The notes under the pieces were generated by a model. The model was not told where the DNA came from. It searched no databases and worked only from the letters and a program-made list of their open reading frames with translations. From an uncultured Oscillospiraceae bacterium (GTDB lineage: Bacteria; Bacillota; Clostridia; Oscillospirales; Oscillospiraceae), in assembly GCA_934589675.1 (NCBI GenBank), contig CAKTOF010000025.1, positions 1-18,286 on the forward strand: DNA of 18,286 nt, given 5' to 3'. Position numbers and translations under genes: made by a program. Positions 1-5,295 of the stretch are shown piece after piece. The number at the start of each line of letters is the position of its first letter. The stretch's first letter is position 1.

Positions 1-250
1 ACGCGGGAACGGGCGACCGCAAGGGTCGCCCCTACAAGACGTGACGTTCAACCAACCCTTCTGCAAAATCCGAGCTTTCAATCCCCCAGTCGGCTTCGCC
101 GACAGCCCCCTTTACACAAGGGGGCCTTTCGGTGGGCGCGTGCCGGAATGGGCGCGGAGCGGACGCGATGGCGCAGTCCGGCGGGCGGATGGTATCCGCC
201 CCTACAGGGGCGTGTCCGGCGGCGCGGGGCGGACGCGGGCGGGCGCAGGC
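1..250. repeat. Intergenic stretch downstream of uraA with repeat copies
   Basis: No gene is supported here. The stretch contains a short palindrome at 11-35 (GGGCGACC facing GGTCGCCC, ending in CCTAC), a half copy of the CCTCCCC-type MITE family at about 80-126 (an inner hairpin CAGTCGGC/GCCGACAG and an outer hairpin of C-run and G-run around TTTACACAA), and another short palindrome at 182-206 (GGGCGGAT facing ATCCGCCC). All three types recur elsewhere in the window. Apparent open frames across this stretch are antisense extensions of the permease gene. Confidence 0.7.
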
Positions 251-285
251 AATAAAAACCGCGCGGCAGATTTTCTGCCGCGCGG
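251..285 (-). terminator. Intrinsic terminator of uraA
   Basis: A perfect 12-bp stem (259-270 with 274-285, CCGCGCGGCAGA and its complement) with a 3-base loop is followed on the minus strand by a T-rich tract (251-258). It lies 19 bases past the permease stop codon, so it is the natural end of that transcript. Confidence 0.92.
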
Positions 286-304
286 GGGTGCCTTGCAAAT
301 TTTC

Positions 305-1645
305 TTATTTCGCGGCCTTTTTCGACAGCATGGCGTTTGTCAGGATGCCGAGGATGAGGGCGCAGGCGACCTCGGTGATGGTGACCTTGCCGAACGAGAG
401 GGTCATGCCGCCGACGCCGGCGATCAGGATGACGGAGACGACGAAGAGGTTGCGGTTGTCGCCCAGGTCGACGTCCTGGATCATCTTCAGGCCGGAGACG
501 GCGATAAAGCCGTAGAGCGCGATGCACACGCCGCCCATGACGCAGCTCGGGATCGTGGCGAGGAACGTCGCGAACGGGCCGAAGAACGAGATGACCATGG
601 CGAGGATGGCCGTGGTGAGGATCGTGACGACCGAGGCGTTGCCCGAGATGGCCACGCAGCCGACGGACTCGCCGTAGGTCGTGTTCGGGCAGCCGCCGAA
701 GATGGCGCCCGCGATGGAGCCGACGCCGTCGCCGAGGAGCGTGCGGTGCAGGCCGGGGTTCTCGAGCAGATCCTGGCCGATGATGGTCGAGAGGTTCTTG
801 TGGTCGGCGATGTGCTCGGCGAAGACGACGAACGCGACCGGGACGTAGGCCACCGCGACCGTCGCAATGTACGACCCGTCGACCTCGCGCAGACCCTTGA
901 TGGCGGTGACGAACGTGAAGTCCGGCAGCCACTGCATGGAAGAAAACAGGTCGAAGTTGATGATCTGGAGCGCGGCCGTGTCCGTGGCGCGGCCGATGAG
1001 CGTAAAGACGGCGGCGACGGCGTAGCCGGCGAGGATGCCGAGGATGAACGGGATCATTTTGACCATCTTCTTGCCGAAGACGGAGCAGCACATCGTGACG
1101 GCAAGCGTCACAAGGCCGCAGATGAGGCAGAGGTAGGTGGACGCGCTCTGGACGAGCACGCCGTCGACCTCCGTCTTGACCGCGCCGGTGAAGAGGTCGC
1201 CCACGGCGTTGCCGGCCAGCGACAGGCCGATGATGGCGACGGTCGGCCCGATGACGACGGCCGGCATGAGCTTATTGACCCAGCCGACGCCGACGGCCTT
1301 GACGATGATGGCGATGACGACGTAGACAAGGCCGGCAAAGGCCGCGCCGAGCAGCAGACCCGCGTAGCCGGCCTGCATGGACACCGCGCCGGCAAACGCC
1401 GTGGCCATCGAGCCCAAAAACGCGAAGGACGAGCCGAGGAAGACCGGGCTGTTGAACTTCGTGAAGAGCAGGTAGACGATCGTGCCGACGCCCGCGCCGA
1501 ACAGCGCCGCCGTCTGGCTCATGCCGTTGCCGATGATGGCCGGGACGGCGATCGTCGCCGCCATGATGGCCAGCAGCTGCTGGATGGCGAAGAGGATCGT
1601 CTGGCCGAACTTCGGCTTGTCGTGGATTCCGTAAGTCAGGTTCAT
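305..1645 (-). CDS. uraA: Uracil permease (UraA/PyrP, NAT/NCS2 family)
   Basis: The 446-residue membrane protein is a nucleobase:cation symporter of the NAT/NCS2 family, expected to import uracil across the cytoplasmic membrane for pyrimidine salvage. The sequence is a run of hydrophobic helices. Residues E277-H278 in a VVFAEH motif and E326 in the segment PNTTYGES correspond to the substrate-binding glutamates of E. coli UraA (E241 and E290). The length is close to the usual 430-440. The start at 1645 is chosen because an ATG follows an AGGAGT-type ribosome binding site and begins MNLTYGIHDKP, typical of the family; a longer in-frame extension to 1780 runs through the leader terminator and is unlikely. 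The gene is monocistronic, with its own promoter (1853-1881), a leader with an internal terminator, and a terminator at 251-285. Uracil rather than xanthine is preferred as substrate from the UraA-like motif; this is strong but inferred. Confidence 0.93.
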   Translation of the reverse strand: MNLTYGIHDKPKFGQTILFAIQQLLAIMAATIAVPAIIGNGMSQTAALFGAGVGTIVYLLFTKFNSPVFLGSSFAFLGSMATAFAGAVSMQAGYAGLLLGAAFAGLVYVVIAIIVKAVGVGWVNKLMPAVVIGPTVAIIGLSLAGNAVGDLFTGAVKTEVDGVLVQSASTYLCLICGLVTLAVTMCCSVFGKKMVKMIPFILGILAGYAVAAVFTLIGRATDTAALQIINFDLFSSMQWLPDFTFVTAIKGLREVDGSYIATVAVAYVPVAFVVFAEHIADHKNLSTIIGQDLLENPGLHRTLLGDGVGSIAGAIFGGCPNTTYGESVGCVAISGNASVVTILTTAILAMVISFFGPFATFLATIPSCVMGGVCIALYGFIAVSGLKMIQDVDLGDNRNLFVVSVILIAGVGGMTLSFGKVTITEVACALILGILTNAMLSKKAAK

Positions 1646-1721
1646 AAAAAAATACTCCTCCCTTTTCGTTGCCGTCGGAAAAAGCGGTACGAAACGGAAG
1701 GAGCGGAGACTTCTGAAAAAA

Positions 1722-1820
1722 TCAGAAACAAAGCCCCGTCCGGGCCGCGGCCCCGGCGGTCTGCGCAAAAAAAGAAGCACCGACCCCGTCGTGCTTCACG
1801 TTGACCGCGAAATTGCACAT
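1722..1820 (-). CDS. Possible leader peptide upstream of uraA (32 aa)
   Basis: A small open frame in the uraA leader starts at an ATG (1820-1818) preceded by GGGAGG at a spacing of about 9 bases, and would encode a 32-residue peptide beginning MCNFAVNVKHDG and ending RTGLCF. It reads straight through the leader terminator hairpin and its T-run, so translation could affect termination. The frame could be chance in GC-rich DNA. The peptide resembles nothing I recognise. Confidence 0.3.
   Translation of the reverse strand: MCNFAVNVKHDGVGASFFAQTAGAAARTGLCF
1767..1797 (-). terminator. Leader terminator (attenuator) of uraA
   Basis: On the minus strand GAAGCAC and GAC pair with GTC and GTGCTTC around a GGG loop, with one bulged G, followed by seven Ts (1773-1767). 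The hairpin lies between the promoter and the gene, about 120 bases before the start codon, so it is likely a regulated attenuator. The 5' arm can alternatively pair upstream: GTGC (1818-1815) with GCAC (1794-1791), plus TTCGCG with CGTGAA, giving a plausible antiterminator. Pyrimidine genes of Firmicutes are commonly attenuated by PyrR, but I could not find a clear PyrR binding loop. Confidence 0.75.
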
Positions 1821-1852
1821 CAGGCAGCGCCTCCCTTGCTTTATCGACCCAC

Positions 1853-1881
1853 ATTATAGCCGACGGACGGGGAAAATGCAA
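1853..1881 (-). promoter_or_regulatory. Sigma-A promoter of uraA
   Basis: On the minus strand a -35 box TTGCAT (1881-1876) and a -10 box TATAAT (1858-1853) are separated by 17 bases. It lies just upstream of the attenuator leader. The near-consensus match and the position make this convincing. Confidence 0.88.
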
Positions 1882-1990
1882 GAGGGAAATGGGGAAAATT
1901 CAGATTTTTTGGGGAGGGAGGGCGCGCGGCTCTGTAGGGGCGGATAGCATCCGCCCGAAAGGCCGATTGCGTGATAGCGCCAAATAAGAC

Positions 1991-2127
1991 CTGTCACCCT
2001 GAGCGAAGCCGAAGGGTCTTGCCGATTGGCGGTATGGCCGCGCTGAACACCGGCGCCGGAACAGGGCGAAAGACTACCGCAACCGGGAAGATCCTTCGAC
2101 TCCGCTTCGCTCCGCTCAGGATGACCG
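1991..2127. repeat. CACCCTGAG-type repeat element, copy 1
   Basis: The element has inverted ends: CTGTCACCCTGAGCGAAG at the left, and at the right the complementary CTTCGCTCCGCTCAGGATGAC. The inner parts share GGCGCCGGAACA and ACTACCGCAA with the copies at 9519 and 11197. The size, palindromic ends and repetition fit a non-coding MITE-like or REP-like element. Confidence 0.75.
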
Positions 2128-2313
2128 TTCTTTTTTAGCGGCGGCGATGACGCGGCGCGGCAATACCTCCCCTGTGTAAGGGGGAGCTATTCGGTAGGCG
2201 CGTGCCGGGAATGGGCGCGGCGCAGACGCGATGGCGCAGTCTGCGGCGGGATGGGGTCATCCCGCCCTACGGCGTGAACGGTATTGCTCAGCGGTCGGAC
2301 GCGGGACGCGGCA

Positions 2314-2466
2314 AAGCCTCCCCTGTGCAAGGGGAGGTGGCTCGGCCGGTACGGCCGTGACGGAGAGGTTTTTGCGGCCGCGAATTTTCGGAAGCGCGCT
2401 GCAAAACGGCAGCCTTTTCACCTCTCAGTCGGCTCCGCCGACAGCTCCCCTGTCAGGGGAGCCATC
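2314..2466. repeat. CCTCCCC-type MITE-like element, copy A1
   Basis: The left end AAGCCTCCCCTGTGCAAGG folds on itself, and the right end AGCTCCCCTGTCAGGGGAGC does the same; the two ends are also inverted repeats of each other. The core contains GCGGCCGCGAATTTTC and GCGCTGCAA. It is almost the same as the next copy at 2516. Confidence 0.75.
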
Positions 2467-2515
2467 CGGAAGACGCGCGGGGCAATCGGCGCGCTGAAAA
2501 CGACGCGGCGCGCCC

Positions 2516-2668
2516 AAAGCCTCCCCTGAAAGGGGAGGTGGCGCGGCCGGTACGGCCGTGACGGAGAGGTTTTTGCGGCCGCGAATTTCCGGAAGCGCTC
2601 TGCAATGCGGCAGCTTTTCACCTCTCAGTCGGCTCCGCCGACAGCTCCCCTGTCAGGGGAGCCTTTCG
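2516..2668. repeat. CCTCCCC-type MITE-like element, copy A2
   Basis: This is a near-identical neighbour of copy A1 in the same orientation, sharing the GGTACGGCCGTGACGGAGAG segment, the TTTTTGCGGCCGCGAAT core and the right end. The left terminal hairpin is shortened to CCTCCCCTGAAAGGGGAGG. The pair looks like a local duplication. Confidence 0.75.
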
Positions 2669-2720
2669 GAAGCCGCGTGCCGCAACTGGCGCGGAGCAGA
2701 CGTGTGAGCACGGCGGCGGC

Positions 2721-2755
2721 AAAAAACCGCACCTCATTTTTGTGAGGTGCGGTTT
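2721..2755 (-). terminator. Intrinsic terminator of the nifS-nifU operon
   Basis: A 13-bp stem (2724-2736 with 2743-2755, containing ACCGCACCTCA and its complement) with a loop of about 6 bases is followed on the minus strand by six Ts. It lies about 20 bases after the nifU stop codon. Confidence 0.9.
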
Positions 2756-2773
2756 CGCGTGTCTGAATTTGGC

Positions 2774-3202
2774 TTACTCGCCGCAGTGCTCGCAGTCGTC
2801 GCAGGCGGGGAAGTCCTTGGGGTCGTAGGCGATGCCGTTTTTGTCGTAGTAGTCCTTCACGGCGGCGCGGACGGCCTCCTCGGCGAGGACGGAGCAGTGG
2901 AGCTTATAGGCCGGCAGACCGTCGAGGGCTTCGACGACGGCCTTGTTCGACAGCTTCAGGGCGTCCTCGATGGGCTTGCCCTTGATCATCTCCGTGGCGA
3001 TGGAGCTCGTCGCGATGGCGCTGCCGCAGCCGAAGGTGTTGAACTTGACGTCGGTGATGATGCCGTCCTTGACCTTGATATACATCCGCATGATGTCGCC
3101 GCATTTCGGGTTGCCGACCTGGCCGATGCCGTCGGCGTCGTCGATCTTGCCGACGTTGCGGGGGTTGGTGAAGTGGTCCATGACCTTCTCACTATATAAC
3201 AT
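2774..3202 (-). CDS. nifU: Fe-S cluster assembly scaffold, IscU/NifU N-terminal type
   Basis: The 142-residue protein is a scaffold on which iron and NifS-derived sulfur are assembled into Fe-S clusters in the cytoplasm. The three conserved cluster-ligand cysteines are visible: C34 in NPKCGD (with the conserved D36), C59 in FNTFGCGSAIATSS and C103 in LHCSVLAEEA. It has only the IscU-like domain. An unusual tail carries three more cysteines (C134, C137, C140) in CDDCEHC; similar cysteine tails occur in clostridial relatives. The start at 3202 is chosen because AAAGGAG precedes that ATG by 9 bases and the protein then begins MLYSEKVMDHF, the normal family start. The first 11 bases overlap the 3' end of nifS, implying translational coupling in one operon. 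Confidence 0.94.
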   Translation of the reverse strand: MLYSEKVMDHFTNPRNVGKIDDADGIGQVGNPKCGDIMRMYIKVKDGIITDVKFNTFGCGSAIATSSIATEMIKGKPIEDALKLSNKAVVEALDGLPAYKLHCSVLAEEAVRAAVKDYYDKNGIAYDPKDFPACDDCEHCGE

Positions 3203-4379
3203 GGCTGCGCTCTCCTTTCTCAAGCTCGTCCCACAGCGGGGACATATTGCGCAGGTATTCGATGATGGGGGCGACGGTCTCGACGATATAGTCGACCTGC
3301 TCGGGCGTGTTCTGCTCGCAGAGCGTCAGGCGGAGCGAGCCGTGGGCGACCTCATGCGGCAGGCCGATGGAAAGCAGCACGTGGCTGGGGTCGAGCGAGC
3401 CGGACGTGCAGGCGGAGCCGGACGAGGCGCAGATGCCCTTCGCGTCGAGCAGCAGGAGCATGCTCTCGCCCTCGACGCCCTCAAAGACGAAGTTGACGTT
3501 GCCGGGCAGGCGGCGCGCGGCGTCGCCGTTTAAGCGGCTGTGCGGGATCTTCGACAGGCCGGCGATGAGCCGGTCGCGCAGGCCGGAGACGTAGGCGGCG
3601 TTCTTTTCGAGGTTATCGACGGCCTCGCCGAGCGCCGCGGCCATGCCGACGATGCCGGCGACGTTCTCCGTGCCGCCGCGCTTGCCGCGCTCCTGCGCGC
3701 CGCCCTCGATGAGGTTGTAGAGCGGGGCGCCCTTGCGGGCGTAGAGCGCGCCGGTGCCCTTTGGGCCGTGGAACTTGTGCGCGGCCATGGACAGGTAATC
3801 GATGTGCATGGCGCGGACGTCGATGGCGACGTGGCCCGCGGCCTGGACGGCGTCGGTGTGGAACAGGACGCCGGCCTCATGGCAAATTTCGCCGATTTTC
3901 TCGATGGGCTGGATGGTGCCGATCTCGTTGTTGGCGAACATGACGGTCACGAGCGCGGTGTCCGGCCGGATGGCGGCCTTTAATTCGTCCGGGCGGACGA
4001 GGCCGTCCTCGTGGACGTCGAGCAGCGTGATGTCATAGCCCTGCTTTTTGAGCCTTTCGAGCGTGTGCAAAATGGCGTGGTGCTCGAACTTCGTGGAGAT
4101 GATGTGCTTTTTTCCCTTCATGGCGCCGTACTGCGCGGCGCTCAGGATGGCCTGGTTGTCGGCCTCGCTGCCGCCGCCGGTGAAGATGATCTCGCGCGGC
4201 TCGGCATTGATGCACTTTGCCACGCGCTCGCGCGCGTCGGCGATGGCCTCGGCCGACTTCTGGCCGAGCGTGTACAGGCTCGACGGGTTGCCGTACAGGT
4301 CGGTGAGATAGGGCATCATCGCGTCGAGCGCAGTCCGGCTGAGCGCCGTGGTGGCTGCGTTATCAGCGTAGACATTCAT
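3192..4379 (-). CDS. nifS: Cysteine desulfurase NifS/IscS
   Basis: The 395-residue PLP-dependent enzyme converts cysteine to alanine and passes the persulfide sulfur to the NifU scaffold. The N-terminus has the family signature YADNAATTALS. The PLP-binding lysine is K202 in MAAHKFHGPKGTG, and the catalytic cysteine is C324 in SSGSACTSGS, in the longer active-site loop typical of group I (IscS/NifS) desulfurases rather than SufS. Full length for the family (about 390-400). It lies 97 bases after the Rrf2 gene and overlaps nifU by 11 bases. Its promoter (4425-4453) is overlapped by an inverted repeat that probably binds the Rrf2 protein. The ribosome binding site (AGAGGGA) is weak. With a cluster-repressed regulator next door it is likely a housekeeping Fe-S system despite the nif-type name. 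Confidence 0.95.
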   Translation of the reverse strand: MNVYADNAATTALSRTALDAMMPYLTDLYGNPSSLYTLGQKSAEAIADARERVAKCINAEPREIIFTGGGSEADNQAILSAAQYGAMKGKKHIISTKFEHHAILHTLERLKKQGYDITLLDVHEDGLVRPDELKAAIRPDTALVTVMFANNEIGTIQPIEKIGEICHEAGVLFHTDAVQAAGHVAIDVRAMHIDYLSMAAHKFHGPKGTGALYARKGAPLYNLIEGGAQERGKRGGTENVAGIVGMAAALGEAVDNLEKNAAYVSGLRDRLIAGLSKIPHSRLNGDAARRLPGNVNFVFEGVEGESMLLLLDAKGICASSGSACTSGSLDPSHVLLSIGLPHEVAHGSLRLTLCEQNTPEQVDYIVETVAPIIEYLRNMSPLWDELEKGERSHVI

Positions 4380-4424
4380 GCGGTTTCCCTCTTTCTGAAA
4401 GAACGATTTTCACTTGGTAGGCAT

Positions 4425-4453
4425 ATCCTAACATTCAATTCCCATAAAGTCAA
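4425..4453 (-). promoter_or_regulatory. Promoter of nifS-nifU
   Basis: On the minus strand TTGACT (4453-4448) and TAGGAT (4430-4425) are separated by 17 bases, about 45 bases before the nifS start. The -10 box is imperfect, which would suit a regulated promoter. Confidence 0.75.
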
Positions 4454-4462
4454 TGGGAATTG
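4436..4462. promoter_or_regulatory. Inverted repeat, probable Rrf2/IscR operator
   Basis: CAATTCCCAT and ATGGGAATTG form a perfect 10-bp inverted repeat with a 7-base spacer. It covers the -35 box and much of the spacer of the nifS promoter. No T-run follows on either strand in the right place for a terminator, so an operator for the adjacent Rrf2-family regulator is the best reading. A TAGG/CCTA dyad also sits at the -10 region. The protein bound is inferred. Confidence 0.65.
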
Positions 4463-4476
4463 AAAAAATTTTCTGT

Positions 4477-4887
4477 TTATCCGGGGATGTGACCGGACAG
4501 GACGTCGGCGAGCGTGACGGACTCCAGAAATCCGTCGACGATGGCGTCGAGCTTCTCCCACAGCGGCAGCGCGGCGCACTGGCCGTGCTTCGGGCAGGCG
4601 TCCTCCTGCCGGCACGAGACGGGCGCGAGCGTGCCCTCGACGAGCTTGAGCACGGAGCCGACCGTATATTCCTCCGGCGTGCGCGTGAGGCGGTAGCCGC
4701 CGAGCTTGCCGCGCGTCGACTCGACCAGCCCGGCCTTGGCCAGCACGGAGACGATGGCCTCGAGGTATTTCACGGAGATCTCCTGCCGCTCCGCCACGGC
4801 CTTGAGCGAGATGTATTCGCCCGGCTGCTGCCGCGCCAGGTCGATCATGACCTGAAGGGCGTAGCGCCCCTTTGTTGTGATGTTCAA
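4477..4887 (-). CDS. Rrf2-family regulator, IscR-like Fe-S sensor
   Basis: The 136-residue protein has an N-terminal winged helix (MNITTKGRYALQVMIDLA, with recognition region about 28-50) and the Rrf2 signature LVESTRGKLGGYRL at 54-67. Cysteines C92, C98 and C104 (C-x5-C-x5-C) match in number and spacing the [2Fe-2S] ligands of E. coli IscR, so it probably represses the nifS-nifU genes when clusters are plentiful. The IscR fourth ligand, His107, is here Leu107 by alignment, so the fourth ligand or redox tuning may differ. The start is a TTG at 4887, preceded by AGGGAGG; an upstream TTG at 4908 would run through that ribosome binding site. CymR is another Rrf2 protein in this group but lacks the cysteine triad, so IscR-like is preferred. 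Confidence 0.88.
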   Translation of the reverse strand: MNITTKGRYALQVMIDLARQQPGEYISLKAVAERQEISVKYLEAIVSVLAKAGLVESTRGKLGGYRLTRTPEEYTVGSVLKLVEGTLAPVSCRQEDACPKHGQCAALPLWEKLDAIVDGFLESVTLADVLSGHIPG

Positions 4888-4910
4888 AGCATTCCCTCCC
4901 TGCTGCAAGT

Positions 4911-4939
4911 ATATTACTATGCTTTTTGTAGGAATTCAA
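4911..4939 (-). promoter_or_regulatory. Promoter of the Rrf2 regulator gene
   Basis: On the minus strand TTGAAT (4939-4934) and TAATAT (4916-4911) are separated by 17 bases, 24 bases before the TTG start. A short dyad AGTA...TACT covers the -10 box, and a GAATTCC half resembling one arm of the nifS operator lies at the -35, consistent with but not proof of autoregulation. Confidence 0.72.
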
Positions 4940-5014
4940 GAGGCGCGGCGGCGATTTTTTTGCCGGAGCGGGGCTTTTCTTCGTAAAAAACGCGGGCGGT
5001 TTGGGAACAAATAC

Positions 5015-5042
5015 TTGCGATTTGGCGAAAATGTGGTATAAT
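5015..5042 (+). promoter_or_regulatory. Promoter of the SLH-protein leader
   Basis: TTGCGA (5015-5020) and TATAAT (5037-5042) are separated by 16 bases, and TGG immediately before the -10 gives an extended -10. It points toward the leader RNA and the SLH gene, divergent from the Rrf2 gene. Confidence 0.82.
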
Positions 5043-5110
5043 TGTAGCTACACGAACGAATCATTTGTGCAAAATTGCACCAAGATGATGGGGAACCGAG
5101 GTTGACGGAC

Positions 5111-5176
5111 ATGAGAGGGATCCATAAATACCGGGCAGCGCCGCGCGCCGCCGACGCTTCCGGCGCGCAGCCTTGA
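5111..5176 (+). CDS. Possible leader peptide upstream of the SLH gene (21 aa)
   Basis: An ATG at 5111, 9 bases after GAGG, opens a 21-codon frame starting MRGIHKYRAAP and ending SGAQP. The stop codon (5174-5176) lies two bases before the terminator stem begins at 5179, a classical geometry for attenuation by a translating ribosome. The peptide is rich in Ala and Arg but has no run of a single amino acid that would name a signal. It may be fortuitous. Confidence 0.35.
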   Translation: MRGIHKYRAAPRAADASGAQP

Positions 5177-5178
5177 CG

Positions 5179-5224
5179 GACGCCTTCGGGATGGATCGCT
5201 CCATGCCCGAGGGCGTCTTTTTTT
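5179..5224 (+). terminator. Leader terminator before the SLH gene
   Basis: A long stem pairs GACGCCTTCGGG and ATGGA with TCCAT and CCCGAGGGCGTC around a TCGC loop, with one G-T wobble and one bulged C, followed by seven Ts (5218-5224). It lies 71 bases before the SLH start codon with no obvious second promoter between, so read-through must feed the gene. Confidence 0.88.
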
Positions 5225-5295
5225 GACCCCGCAGCCGCATTGCCCTCCGGCGCAGACCCGGAGGGCCCGACACCGACATAGAAGGAGGAACCACG

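Larger units (their letters stand above)
1882..2720. repeat. Repeat-packed intergenic region between nifU and uraA
   Basis: No gene is supported in these 840 bases, which are almost wholly dispersed repeats. They include a short palindrome (1933-1957), a CACCCTGAG-type element (1991-2127), a short hybrid of left and right MITE ends (about 2163-2190), a second palindrome (2245-2270), and two consecutive CCTCCCC-type MITE copies (2314-2466 and 2516-2668). Confidence 0.75.
5048..5295 (+). promoter_or_regulatory. Structured 5' leader of the SLH gene, unknown class
   Basis: About 250 bases lie between the promoter and the SLH start codon and contain ordered structure. There is a hairpin at 5060-5089 (ATCAT/ATGAT outer stem, TGCAA/TTGCA inner stem), a GC hairpin (GCGCGCCG 5143-5150 with CGGCGCGC 5161-5168), a terminator at 5179-5224, and a further hairpin CCCTCCGG/CCGGAGGG (5243-5265) just before the ribosome binding site. 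The layout is that of a transcription-attenuated leader. I checked by eye for c-di-AMP, c-di-GMP, T-box, SAM, cobalamin and ZTP motifs and saw none convincingly. Confidence 0.6.

Noticed and set aside
41..1804. A long plus-strand open frame (587 codons) opposite the permease
   Set aside because: It is antisense to a clear uracil permease, has a biased Asp/Arg/Ala-rich composition from reading GC-rich codons backwards, and shows no family motif.
2314..2668. A CRISPR array from the repeated blocks
   Set aside because: Only two long repeats with palindromic ends occur, spacing is irregular, and the same blocks are scattered through the window; no cas gene is present.
4436..4462. The inverted repeat as a terminator of the Rrf2 gene
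   Set aside because: On the minus strand no T-run follows the stem, and it overlaps a good promoter for nifS.
5048..5224. A c-di-AMP (ydaO) riboswitch, suggested by GGGGAACCGAGG
   Set aside because: The conserved downstream core of that class (a CCGACAGCTAACC-like segment) is absent, so the short resemblance is not enough.
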